A stretch of DNA of 64,000 nucleotides from Sphingomonas arenae. Lineage in GTDB: Bacteria > Pseudomonadota > Alphaproteobacteria > Sphingomonadales > Sphingomonadaceae. Every line of letters starts with the position of its first letter. The stretch's first letter is position 1. Both the position numbers and the translations under genes were made by a program. The stretch lies in the NCBI RefSeq assembly GCF_016924655.1, contig NZ_JAFFJU010000001.1, positions 1,116,001-1,180,000 on the forward strand, given 5' to 3'. Positions 1 to 8,371 of the stretch are shown piece by piece. The notes beneath the pieces are model-generated. The model was given only the letters and a program-made list of their open reading frames with translations, made no database searches and was not told the origin of the DNA.

Positions 1-1
1 A

Positions 2-889
2 AAGGTGATCGGCCGGTGCCGCGCCCCGGTGGTATGGAATGTCCGGCACAGCCTGCATGACCTGAAGCGCGAGCGGCCGGTCACCCGCGGCCTGCTGCGA
101 ATGGGAGCCTGGCTGTCCGGGGCGCCCGACGCCATTCTCTACAACTCCGCTGTCGCGGCGCGGCAATATGAAGGTCTCGGCCACAGGCCGGACCGCACGG
201 TCGTCATTCCGAACGGGTTCGACTGTGCCCGCTTCCGGCCGCAACCGGAACTCCGGAGCACGGTCGGCGCAGCGATCGGCGCGCGCCCGACTTCGCTGCT
301 GGTCGGCATGGTGGCTCGGCAGCACCCGATGAAGGATCATGGGGCCCTGGTCCGCGCCTGTGCCGAGGCGATCGCTCGCGGGGCAGACCTCCATCTGCTG
401 CTGGTTGGGCAGGGGCTCACTTCCCCATCGGACAGCTTGATGAGCGCGCTTCGGACCCTTGCGCCCGATCGGGTCAGCCTGAAGGACCATGAGCCGGATA
501 TCGCCGGACTGCTGCCTGGGCTGGACGTGCTCGCCCTGTCGTCCGCATGGGGTGAGGGTTTCCCCAACATCCTGGGCGAAGCCATGGCCTGCGGGCTGCC
601 CTGCATCGCCACCGACGTGGGGGACAGTCGGCAGGTGCTCGGGGAAGCGGGGATCATCGTTCCGCCGGAAAACCTGCCCGCGCTGACCGAGGCGTTGATC
701 CGGATGGAACGGCTCTCCGCCGCCGGGCGGCACGCGATCGGGCGGAAGGCGCGCGACCGCGTCCAAGCCTTGTTCTCGATCGAGGAAGTGACGCGCCGCT
801 ACCACTGCCTGCTCGAGGAAGTCGCAAGCGGCCGCTTCTCGCCGGCCACGACCCTGGCCGCCTCGAGCCATCCGGCGCTCGCCGGCTAG
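2..889 (+). CDS. GT4 family glycosyltransferase (5' end outside window)
   Basis: The reading frame is open at the left edge. About 295 residues are visible, against 360-380 for a usual GT-B fold GT4 enzyme, so roughly the first 70-90 residues are missing. The second Rossmann half is complete: a linker strand ending V-I-P-N-G-F-D (about residues 67-73 of the visible part), then G-M-V-A-R, and an E-x7-E nucleotide-sugar site (G-E-G-F-P-N-I-L-G-E, about residues 183-192) followed by A-M-A-C-G-L-P. It should transfer a sugar from a nucleotide donor to a lipid-linked glycan at the cytoplasmic face. It lies 10 bp before a secreted lyase-like gene, at the edge of the polysaccharide locus. Donor and acceptor cannot be read from sequence. 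Confidence 0.88.
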   Translation, partial: KVIGRCRAPVVWNVRHSLHDLKRERPVTRGLLRMGAWLSGAPDAILYNSAVAARQYEGLGHRPDRTVVIPNGFDCARFRPQPELRSTVGAAIGARPTSLLVGMVARQHPMKDHGALVRACAEAIARGADLHLLLVGQGLTSPSDSLMSALRTLAPDRVSLKDHEPDIAGLLPGLDVLALSSAWGEGFPNILGEAMACGLPCIATDVGDSRQVLGEAGIIVPPENLPALTEALIRMERLSAAGRHAIGRKARDRVQALFSIEEVTRRYHCLLEEVASGRFSPATTLAASSHPALAG

Positions 890-899
890 AGGCGCTGTC

Positions 900-2315
900 A
901 TGGCCCACTCCAGCCTTCTGCTGTCACTGGGGCTCGCGACCGCCACGATGCTGGCCGCCCCCTATGTCCTGACGAGCCCCAAGCTGCCCCACGTCGCTGC
1001 CGGGGAGAGCGAGCCGGCTGAACTCTCGGCCGAGGTCAAGGAGGCGCCCGGACGGCAGGCCTTTCCAGGTGCGGAGGGCTTTGGCCGTTTTGCCCGCGGC
1101 GGCAGGGGCGGAGCCATCATCCCGGTCACCACGCTTGCCGACAGTGGGCCCGGATCGCTTCGCGCGTGCATCGAAGCGAGCATGCCGCGAGTGTGCGTAT
1201 TCCGCGTCGCCGGGGTCATCCGGTTCACCACCGAGCGACCGATCATCCGCAACCCCTACCTCACCATCGCCGGGCAGACGGCGCCCGGCGGCGGCATCCT
1301 CATCACCCATGCCGGCGGCTTCGATGGACTGACCCCCGTGATCGTGAAGGGCAGCCACGACGTCATCATCCGCCATCTTCGGGTCCGCACCGACCTCAAC
1401 GGAGAACGCCGAGGAAGCAACGGTTCTTTCCTGTTCGAAGACAGCCACGACGTTATCTTCGACCATGTCAGCGGGGCCTGGGCGCTCGACCAGATCATGA
1501 GCGGAGAGGGGTTCAACAACCGGATCACCGTGTCGAATTCGATCTTCAGCCAGGGAATCCCGCGGCACGACAAATGCGTGCTGTTCGCATCCAGCCCGGA
1601 CAATCCGCAGATGATCAGCTTCCTACGCAACCTGTGCGCCCACAACGGCGACCGCAATCCCGACCTGAACCTGCCGCCCCATTCGTGCGTCGAAGTCGTC
1701 AACAACATCTTCTACAATGGGCAATCGCAGTTTGCGGAGGTGCACGAGACATCGGGCGGCACGCCGGTCAGCTTTGTCGCCAACATCTTCCGGCGTGGCC
1801 CGAACAGCCGCCGCGACATCGCCGCGATCGACCGAGTCCTAGTCGAGAGCCGCGGCGCATCGCGCATCCATGTCGAGGGAAACCGGCTCGACGGCGTGCG
1901 GACGCTGACCACCTTTCCGGTGAGCTTCGTTCGCTCGGCCCAGCCCGTGTGCCCGCTGCAGACCCGGGCAGTTCCCGCCGAGCAAGCGTACCGCGACGTC
2001 CTGGTGCACGCCGGAGCGCACCCGCGGGACTCGCTCGACATCCGGACGGTTCGCGACGTGCGCGAACAAGGCGGGCGGATCCTAAAGGACCCTTCCGCAA
2101 TTCGCGGACCACGGCTGTTGCCGCTGATCCGGCCGGGGCAGCCCTATGCGGACCAGGATGGGGACGGCATGTCCGACCGCTGGGAAACCGCGAACCGCAC
2201 GAACCCCGGGCGCGCGGATCCCTGGGCTGATGCGGATCGGGATGGGTGGGCGAACCTCGACGAGTTCCTGGACTTCGCGCATCGAGAGGTGCTTGCGAAC
2301 CGCCCGCTACGATGA
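900..2315 (+). CDS. Secreted pectate-lyase-like right-handed beta-helix protein
   Basis: The 471-residue product begins with a hydrophobic, Ala/Leu-rich export signal (about residues 1-20). The mature start A-F-P-G-A-E-G-F-G (about residue 54) and a following Gly-rich R-G-G-R-G-G are hallmarks of pectate lyase-like proteins (PL1/PL9-type beta-helix). Repeated short Val/Ile/Asn strands (for example I-F-D-H-V-S, N-N-I-F-Y-N) fit beta-helix rungs. The C-terminus carries two Asp-rich loops (D-Q-D-G-D-G-M-S-D and D-A-D-R-D-G-W-A-N) like thrombospondin type 3 or EF-hand calcium loops. It probably cleaves or trims a uronic-acid-containing polysaccharide in the periplasm or outside. Its place in an exopolysaccharide locus suggests turnover of the cell's own polymer, but the substrate is unknown. 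Its last 9 bp overlap the convergent glycosyltransferase gene. Confidence 0.82.
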   Translation: MAHSSLLLSLGLATATMLAAPYVLTSPKLPHVAAGESEPAELSAEVKEAPGRQAFPGAEGFGRFARGGRGGAIIPVTTLADSGPGSLRACIEASMPRVCVFRVAGVIRFTTERPIIRNPYLTIAGQTAPGGGILITHAGGFDGLTPVIVKGSHDVIIRHLRVRTDLNGERRGSNGSFLFEDSHDVIFDHVSGAWALDQIMSGEGFNNRITVSNSIFSQGIPRHDKCVLFASSPDNPQMISFLRNLCAHNGDRNPDLNLPPHSCVEVVNNIFYNGQSQFAEVHETSGGTPVSFVANIFRRGPNSRRDIAAIDRVLVESRGASRIHVEGNRLDGVRTLTTFPVSFVRSAQPVCPLQTRAVPAEQAYRDVLVHAGAHPRDSLDIRTVRDVREQGGRILKDPSAIRGPRLLPLIRPGQPYADQDGDGMSDRWETANRTNPGRADPWADADRDGWANLDEFLDFAHREVLANRPLR

Positions 2316-3470
2316 CGCTATGGCCTCTGCCGGCTCCGACCGGTGATGCTCCGACGCGCGGCTCCGCAGGGCGGAGCCGATCACGTCCACCCACTGGCCT
2401 ACGACCCGGTCGATCGACGCGTCCGCGATCATCCGGCGATGTCCGGCGGAAGCCAGTTCGGCACGAAGGCGGCGGTCCGCCATCATCCGCGCCATGGCGG
2501 ATGCCAGGGCTTCAGGATCCTCGGGCGGAACGAGCAGGCCGTCCTGGCCATCGTCGATCAACTCGGATGGGCCAAAATCGCAGCGGGTGGCAATCACCGG
2601 AAGGCCGGTCGCCATCGCTTCGATGACGACATTGGGGCCTCCCTCGTAGCGGGATGACAGGACCAGCATGGCCGCGCTTTCCACCCAAGCTCCGGGCTTC
2701 GCGGTCACGCCGGGAAGTGTCACCCGGCCTTCGAGCCCAAGCTGCCGGACCTGCGCCTCCAGCAGCGGGCGATCGGGACCCTCGCCCCAGATCACCAGCT
2801 CCCAGTCGGGGAAACGATCCGCGATCCGTGAGAAGGCGGTGATCAGCAGGTCGAAGCCCTTCTGGCGGGTCAGTCGTCCGACGCCCACGCAGCGCGTGCC
2901 GTCAGCGCCCAGCAGTTCGAAGGGCAGCGGAGCCGCGGGATTGCGGATCACCACTGCGCGGGTCCGCTCGCGTGGGGGAAGGCAGCTGCGCGAGGCATCG
3001 GTCAGGAGCACGATCGCGTGGGCGCGCGGGTAGAGCGGCTTTAGTACCAGGCTCCAAAGCCGGTTGTTGGGTTGCAGCAGCGGATTGTTGCGCTCTGACA
3101 CGATCACTGGAGTGCCCGTACCCGCGGATGCGGCAAGGGTCAGCGCGTTGATCTTCGTCAGGAAGGAAATGACCACGTCGAACCGCTCCCGGCGGAGGGT
3201 TCGCCGTAGCCGCAGGAAACGGCGGATGATGTTGGCCGGCCCGCCCAGCCGGCTTCGTACCGGCGGCAAGGCGAGTCGGATCAGCCGGACGTTCTCGTGG
3301 AAGGCGTGGAATACCGGCTGGTCGGGCCGATCGAAGGCAATCACGGTCACGTCGAAGTCCGCCTGGACCAGCCGCTCGCTGATCTTGGCGATGACCCCTT
3401 CGGCTCCGCCGGGCCCAAGGCCCGAGAGCACGAAGGCAACGCGCCGCGAGGTAGAGACCTGGTCGAGCAT
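2307..3470 (-). CDS. GT4 family glycosyltransferase
   Basis: The 387-residue product has the full GT-B layout. The N-terminal half shows L-S-G-L-G-P-G-G-A-E (about residues 16-25), typical of enzymes acting on amino- or acetamido-sugars in O-antigen and capsule synthesis. The C-terminal half has V-G-R-L-T-R-Q-K-G-F-D and an E-x7-E site (Y-E-G-G-P-N-V-V-I-E-A-M-A-T-G). It probably adds one residue of the polysaccharide repeat unit at the inner membrane. It converges on the lyase-like gene with a 9-bp overlap and is divergent from the GT-C gene, so it has its own promoter somewhere in 3471-3639. Confidence 0.9.
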   Translation of the reverse strand: MLDQVSTSRRVAFVLSGLGPGGAEGVIAKISERLVQADFDVTVIAFDRPDQPVFHAFHENVRLIRLALPPVRSRLGGPANIIRRFLRLRRTLRRERFDVVISFLTKINALTLAASAGTGTPVIVSERNNPLLQPNNRLWSLVLKPLYPRAHAIVLLTDASRSCLPPRERTRAVVIRNPAAPLPFELLGADGTRCVGVGRLTRQKGFDLLITAFSRIADRFPDWELVIWGEGPDRPLLEAQVRQLGLEGRVTLPGVTAKPGAWVESAAMLVLSSRYEGGPNVVIEAMATGLPVIATRCDFGPSELIDDGQDGLLVPPEDPEALASAMARMMADRRLRAELASAGHRRMIADASIDRVVGQWVDVIGSALRSRASEHHRSEPAEAIASS

Positions 3471-3639
3471 CGACCGAGGCTACCAGCATGTCGCGGAGCG
3501 CGCGCCTCGTCGCGGGTGGTAGTCCGATATTGCAGGGTGGGGGAGGCTGCTCGGCTGGTAGCATGTCGCAGGCAGCACGGAGTGGCGGCAGGTGGACGCG
3601 ATCAGGAGGAGGAACCTGCTTGGTGAGGCTGGAGTCGGC

Positions 3640-5223
3640 ATGAGCCGACCGGCGCGCGTCCTGCTGGTGGGTCTTGCAGGACTGCTGCTCCTGGGGCTCG
3701 TCGGGCGGATCCTGACTTACCCGCTGCAGGCCGACGAGCAATTCTACCTGCCGCCGGCCCTGCTGCTGGACCGGTACGAGCTGTATCGCGATCTCGGCTT
3801 TACTCACCTGCCCAACCTTCCGCTGCTGCTCGCTGCCTTGGTGCAGATCACAGGCTCGGCGGACGTCCTGATGATCGGTCGCCTGGTGGTTCTCGCGTCG
3901 TGGGCGGCCGTGCTGGCCATCCTGTACCGGACAGGGCGGGCAGAGGGAGCCGGCCTGCTCGCGATCGCGGCGGCGACGGGCTTCGTGCTCCTCGACACCA
4001 ACCTCTTGGGGGAGGCGGGAATCGCCGCGACCAACAACTTCGTGCCCGTCCCCTTCGCCGTCGGCGGGGTGGCCTGCTTCCTTGCCGCGACCCGGCATAA
4101 GACACGCGCTCCGCTGCTTGCGGCGTCGAGCGGGCTGCTGCTCGCGCTCGCGGCTGGGTTCAAGGCGAACTATGCCCCCTTCATCGTGCCGGTGGCGCTG
4201 GCGGCCATGATTGTTCCACCGGAATGGAGCCTGCGAGACCGCCTCGTGCGCCTTGCCGCCCCGATGCTCGTTGGAGGGGTGCTGGGAGGTCTGCCGACGC
4301 TTCTGTATCTGGCAGCCGACCCAGCGGGCGTCCTCGCCAGCGTGTTCCATGCCCACCGCGGACCGCAGGTCGCCTACTGGCTCGCCAATCCGGATCCAGC
4401 GGACCCCAAGGTCATGGGAATGGCCGGCAAGCTGATCCTCGCGCGGGAGCTCTGGCTCGGCGGATCAGCCCTGCTGATGCTGCTGGCCACGGCCGTTCTC
4501 CTGCTGCTGATCAAGGAGCAGGAAGGCGGCTGGCGGCAGGCCGTGCGCAGAGCCGGCTGGAAGAGTGGTCTCATGGCCGTCCTGATCGGAACCGCGGCGA
4601 TCGTGTCCTTCCTGCCCACACCGGCTTTTCCGCAATATTATGTCCTGCCGCTGCCCTTCGGAGCATTGCTGCTCCTGGTTCTGCACGGTCGCCTCGCGCC
4701 TCCGCAACGCGTGCAGGCGAGGCCGGTGCTGGCTGCTGCACTGGCACTGGCGGTCGTGAACGGCGCTCCATCCTTGTTGCCATCCGCAGCCGGTATCGTT
4801 CAGCCAAGCCAGTGGGCCAGCAGCAAGCTGCGCAATGACGGTCGACAGCTTGCCGATGTCATGCAGGCGGCGGGCGCGGCTGGACGGGTGGCAACGCTGG
4901 AGCCGCTGACGCCGCTAGTCGTCAGGAACAATATCTATCCGGAGCTCGCGCTGGGGCCGTTTGTCTATCGCGCCGCCGATTGGATCGAGCCGAAACATCG
5001 GCGCCAGTATCGCCATATTGCGTCGCCCACGACGATCGGTGCGGTCCTTGGAGCGAGACCGCCGGCAGCGGTCCTGGTCGGCGGACAAGGCAAGCTCGAT
5101 GATGCCCTGGCGGATTTCGCCCGTCGGAACGGCTACCTGCCGCAGGAGATCTCGGTCCGGAGCGGCGGAAAGGTCAGAACGCGGACTCTTTATCTTCCAC
5201 CCGCGTCGGCACGGGGCCGGTGA
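3640..5223 (+). CDS. Polytopic membrane glycosyltransferase (GT-C fold, ArnT/PMT-like)
   Basis: The product is about 527 residues with roughly ten hydrophobic segments. The first periplasmic loop carries A-D-E-Q-F-Y (about residues 27-32), the acidic motif that GT-C enzymes use to activate the acceptor. The C-terminal 130 residues are soluble. I place the start at the ATG at 3640, with GGAG 5 nt upstream. A GTG at 3592 would add 16 charged residues ahead of the first helix and lacks a good ribosome site. Such proteins move a sugar from a polyprenyl-phosphate donor to a periplasmic acceptor. The likely donor maker is the GtrB-like GT2 that converges on it with a 50-bp overlap (5174-5223). The acceptor is unknown. 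Confidence 0.8.
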   Translation: MSRPARVLLVGLAGLLLLGLVGRILTYPLQADEQFYLPPALLLDRYELYRDLGFTHLPNLPLLLAALVQITGSADVLMIGRLVVLASWAAVLAILYRTGRAEGAGLLAIAAATGFVLLDTNLLGEAGIAATNNFVPVPFAVGGVACFLAATRHKTRAPLLAASSGLLLALAAGFKANYAPFIVPVALAAMIVPPEWSLRDRLVRLAAPMLVGGVLGGLPTLLYLAADPAGVLASVFHAHRGPQVAYWLANPDPADPKVMGMAGKLILARELWLGGSALLMLLATAVLLLLIKEQEGGWRQAVRRAGWKSGLMAVLIGTAAIVSFLPTPAFPQYYVLPLPFGALLLLVLHGRLAPPQRVQARPVLAAALALAVVNGAPSLLPSAAGIVQPSQWASSKLRNDGRQLADVMQAAGAAGRVATLEPLTPLVVRNNIYPELALGPFVYRAADWIEPKHRRQYRHIASPTTIGAVLGARPPAAVLVGGQGKLDDALADFARRNGYLPQEISVRSGGKVRTRTLYLPPASARGR

Positions 5224-6190
5224 CGGGCTCGTCCGCTTTCGGCTGAGCGCCGCGATTATCGATCTCGACCTGCACGATCGGTCGCGCCCGGGCCTTCAGC
5301 TGCAGGAAGATGCGGCCGAGATATTCGCCGATGATACCCAGGAACAAGCCGTTGAGGGTAATTCCGAGCAGCAGCAGGACGGTGGTCGTCGCGAAGCCGG
5401 CGGGCCAGTTCTGGCCGAACAGCATTCGGCCGACCAGATAACCGACGATCAGAACGACGGTGGTCAGTCCGACAAGCATTCCCACCAGCGACGCGATGCG
5501 GAGCGGCACCAGCGAGTGGTTGAGGATGCCGTCCAGCGCCAGAGCCATCATCTTCGTGAGCGGAAACTTGCTGGTGCCGGCGATGCGGGCCTGCCGGTCA
5601 TATTCGAAGCCGACCTGGGAGAACCCCATGCTGCTGACGAGACCGCGAACGTAAGGCGTCGCATCCTGTACCCGGCGCAGCTCGGCAAGGAGCCTGGCAT
5701 CCACCAGCCGGAACTCGCCGGCGTCGACCGGCAGGTCATCCTCGCTCATCGCGTTGGCCAGACGGTAGAACCCGCGACGCACGGTGGACAACAGCGGGCC
5801 GTCCGGGAGCGAGCGGCGAATGCCGTAGACAACCTCGTGACCTTCGCGCCAGAGCTCGAGCATCTGCGGGATCAACGAAGGAGGATCTTGCAGATCGCAA
5901 TCGAGCTGGATGGCGCAGTCGCCCCGCGCCGCCTGGTAAGCAGCGAGCACCGAACGCTGGTAGCCCTCGTTTCTGGCAAAGCGGATAACCCGGACGCGTG
6001 GGTCCTTGAGCGCGATTGACGCGAGAAGATCGAATGTCCCGTCCGTCGAGTGGTTGTCCGTGAAGATGATCTCGTAATCATAGTCGGGTAGCGTTCCGAA
6101 TACGTCCCGGATTGCCGCATGCGCACGAGTGACGTTCGCTTCCTCGTTGAAGCAGGGCACGAGCACCGACACGAGTTTGGCTCGGACCAT
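5174..6190 (-). CDS. GtrB/DPM1-like GT2 glycosyltransferase with two C-terminal TM helices
   Basis: The frame is open further upstream, but the real start is the ATG at 6190, which shares one base with the stop of the upstream SDR gene (TGATG). The 338-residue product has a GT2 domain starting V-S-V-L-V-P-C-F-N-E-E, a D-N-H-S-T-D-G-T motif, and D-C-D-L-Q-D-P-P (the metal-binding DxD region). Two membrane helices follow, with G-E-Y-L-G-R-I-F near the end, as in GtrB, ArnC and dolichol-phosphate mannose synthase. It should load a sugar onto undecaprenyl phosphate for flipping and use by a GT-C enzyme. The convergent GT-C gene at 3640-5223 is the obvious partner. It is the last gene of the minus-strand operon. 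Confidence 0.9.
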   Translation of the reverse strand: MVRAKLVSVLVPCFNEEANVTRAHAAIRDVFGTLPDYDYEIIFTDNHSTDGTFDLLASIALKDPRVRVIRFARNEGYQRSVLAAYQAARGDCAIQLDCDLQDPPSLIPQMLELWREGHEVVYGIRRSLPDGPLLSTVRRGFYRLANAMSEDDLPVDAGEFRLVDARLLAELRRVQDATPYVRGLVSSMGFSQVGFEYDRQARIAGTSKFPLTKMMALALDGILNHSLVPLRIASLVGMLVGLTTVVLIVGYLVGRMLFGQNWPAGFATTTVLLLLGITLNGLFLGIIGEYLGRIFLQLKARARPIVQVEIDNRGAQPKADEPVTGPVPTRVEDKESAF

Positions 6191-7122
6191 CAAGTGCTCC
6201 GTTCGGTGAGTGACTGAACGACGCGCTCGATCCCGTCCGCCAACGCAATGCGGGCCTCGAACCCGAGCAGTTCGCGGGCCTTCGTCGTGGAGCACCAGAG
6301 GACCGACGGATCGGGATCCTCGGGGCCAAAGGTCAGCAACGCGGGATCCGCCTTGGTGACGCTTACGACCATCTCCGCCAGGCGCCGGTTCGAAACCGCC
6401 ACCCCGCTGCACAGGTTGACGATTGAGCCGGCAGAGACGGACGAGTTCGCAAGCGCCATGAGACCCCGAGCAACATCGTCCACGTGGATCATGTCGCGCC
6501 GACTCGACGGCTCCCGGACATGGAACGGCTGCCGTGCCAGACAATGCCGGATGAGGTCCGACACCAGGAAACCGGGCTTCTGGTCGGGTCCGTAAGTCAA
6601 GGCGAGCCGGGCGGTTGCCGTGCGGAACGGCAGGTTCCGCGCGGCCAGGCGGAAATAGTGAGTTGCCGCCAGCAGGGCGGTGCCATGCAATGTCTCGGGC
6701 TCCTCGTGATCGTCTTCCCGGGAGGGTGTCGACGTCCGGCCGTATTCGGCAAGGGAGCCCGTCCGAATGAAGGCTTCGAGCTCCGGTCGGTACCGGCGAG
6801 CGACCCCGAGAACTGTGGTGAAATTGCGGAGGTCGTCCATCCACGCCGGATCGAACGGGTCCTGGCTGCCGCCGATCTTCTGGGGCGTGCTCGTTGCGAG
6901 ATGATAGACAAGGGTCGGGCGGGCCGAGGCGAACAAATCCTCGACTTGTTCGACGTCGCCGAGATCGGTGGGGCGAAACAACGCGCCAGCGAGGAAGTCG
7001 GACGAGGGCCGCTTCCAGCTGGACCGGACCGCACAGGTGACTTCGTGCCCGGCGCGAAGGTGGCGAGCGGCCAGGTGGGATCCCACGAAGCCGGCACCGC
7101 CGAGGATCAGGGCGCGGACCAC
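6190..7122 (-). CDS. Extended SDR nucleotide-sugar epimerase/reductase-like protein with altered active site
   Basis: The 310-residue product has the Rossmann G-G-A-G-F-V-G motif (residues 8-14), the T-G-S-L-A-E-Y-G serine/threonine strand (121-128) and the late L-T-Y-G-P substrate motif of extended SDRs. The expected Y-x3-K pair reads H-G-T-A-L (146-150), so Tyr is His and Lys is Leu. It follows the RfbF-RfbG-DegT set and would be the natural place for a C-4 reductase (RfbJ/RfbS or ColC role) finishing a CDP-3,6-dideoxyhexose. The altered pair means it may use different chemistry or act only as a binding protein. Its stop overlaps the GT2 start by 1 bp. It starts 13 bp after the DegT stop. 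Confidence 0.8.
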   Translation of the reverse strand: MVRALILGGAGFVGSHLAARHLRAGHEVTCAVRSSWKRPSSDFLAGALFRPTDLGDVEQVEDLFASARPTLVYHLATSTPQKIGGSQDPFDPAWMDDLRNFTTVLGVARRYRPELEAFIRTGSLAEYGRTSTPSREDDHEEPETLHGTALLAATHYFRLAARNLPFRTATARLALTYGPDQKPGFLVSDLIRHCLARQPFHVREPSSRRDMIHVDDVARGLMALANSSVSAGSIVNLCSGVAVSNRRLAEMVVSVTKADPALLTFGPEDPDPSVLWCSTTKARELLGFEARIALADGIERVVQSLTERST

Positions 7123-7135
7123 GACGGCCGGCGCT

Positions 7136-8371
7136 TCAGGCCACCAGGGCCGGAGCGCGCACGGTCGGTGGCCGGCTGCGGGCGGTCACCTCGTCGGCGA
7201 AGGCGCTGAAGCTCGCATGGATGTGCTCCATCTGCTCATCCGTCAGGCCATGATGGCAGGCGAGCAGCATGCCGCCGCGCATCACCTGGTCAGCGACGGG
7301 GTAGCCGGCCGGACTTATGCGTGCCTCGACGCCGACCATGGCGGGCTGGCGCAGGATGTTGCCGGTGAAGACCACGCGCGTCTGGATCTCGCGCTCTTCC
7401 AGGTAAATCTGCAGCTCGCGCCGGGTGAACGGGGCCTCGTCGCGGATAGTGAGCGGCAGGGCGAGCCAGCCCGTCTCGGCCCCGGGCAATTGCTCGGGCA
7501 GGATGAACCAGTCTTCGTAAGCGGCGAAGAAGGCGCGGTGCTGATCGAACCGGCGCTGCCGGGCGGCGACATTGCGTTCCAGCTTCGCCAGCTGCACCAG
7601 CCCGAAAGCGGCGCCCATCTCGGACGGTTCGATATTGTAGCCGAGTTCCTCGAACACGAACTTGGCATCATAATCGATGCCGTCGAGCGTGACGTTGAAG
7701 CGGCGCTCGATCGACTCGGAGTCGGCGAACAGTGAGGAAGACCGCCCCCAGGAGCGCAGCAGCAATGCACGCCTGGCCAGCGCCTCGTCGTTGACGCACA
7801 GCATGCCGCCATTGCCCGCGCAGTTGATGACGTGCGAGCCATAGAAGCTTGTCGTGCTGATGTCGGAGCGCTCCCCGGTGCTGCGGCCGCGCAAAGTCGC
7901 GCCGAGCGTGTCGGCGCTGTCCTCGACCACCTTGAGACCGTGTCGGTCGGCGATCTGGCGCAGGCAGTCCCAGTCGGGAAGGTTGCCGATGAGCGACGGG
8001 ATCATCATCGCTTGCGTCCGCGGCCCGATCATCGCCTCGATCGCGTCCTCGTCGATGTTGTAGGTGCCCGGACGGACATCGACGAACGCCGGGACGAGGC
8101 CGTTCTTCACGATCGGCGCGACGGTGGTCGCAAAGGTCAGAACGGGAGTGATGACCTCGCTTCCGCGCTCCAGGCCGAGCAACTCCATCGCCAGATAGTT
8201 GGCCGACGAGCCGCTGTTGACCATGATGCCGTGGCGCTTGGCGAAGCGCTCCGCCACTCGGCGCTCCATCTCGCGCACGCGCACCCCCATCTGGGTGGAG
8301 GAGCGCAGCACGTCGACGACCGCGGCGATCTCTTCCTCGCCATGCACGGTCTGGCCGTAGTTCACACGCAT
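7136..8371 (-). CDS. DegT/DnrJ/EryC1-fold CDP-sugar 3-dehydratase-like enzyme (His replaces PLP Lys)
   Basis: The 411-residue product is a fold-type I PMP/PLP enzyme: G-S-S-A-N (54-58), the cofactor-binding E-D-S-A-D (150-154), and S-F-Y-G-S-H-V-I-N (175-183), where aminotransferases have Lys. His180 at that place is the mark of sugar 3-dehydratases (RfbH/E1 and ColD). The C-x57-C-x-C-x7-C iron-sulfur pattern of E1 is absent: no Cys lies in the 60 residues after Cys192, and no E3-type reductase gene is nearby. A ColD-like, reductase-independent 3-deoxygenation therefore fits better. With rfbF and rfbG upstream, the substrate is probably CDP-4-keto-6-deoxyglucose. It overlaps rfbG by 10 bp. 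Confidence 0.82.
   Translation of the reverse strand: MRVNYGQTVHGEEEIAAVVDVLRSSTQMGVRVREMERRVAERFAKRHGIMVNSGSSANYLAMELLGLERGSEVITPVLTFATTVAPIVKNGLVPAFVDVRPGTYNIDEDAIEAMIGPRTQAMMIPSLIGNLPDWDCLRQIADRHGLKVVEDSADTLGATLRGRSTGERSDISTTSFYGSHVINCAGNGGMLCVNDEALARRALLLRSWGRSSSLFADSESIERRFNVTLDGIDYDAKFVFEELGYNIEPSEMGAAFGLVQLAKLERNVAARQRRFDQHRAFFAAYEDWFILPEQLPGAETGWLALPLTIRDEAPFTRRELQIYLEEREIQTRVVFTGNILRQPAMVGVEARISPAGYPVADQVMRGGMLLACHHGLTDEQMEHIHASFSAFADEVTARSRPPTVRAPALVA

Noticed and set aside
2902-4356. 484-residue minus-strand open frame
   Set aside because: It overlaps a GT4 gene and a GT-C gene that both show family motifs, and reads as low-complexity charged sequence.
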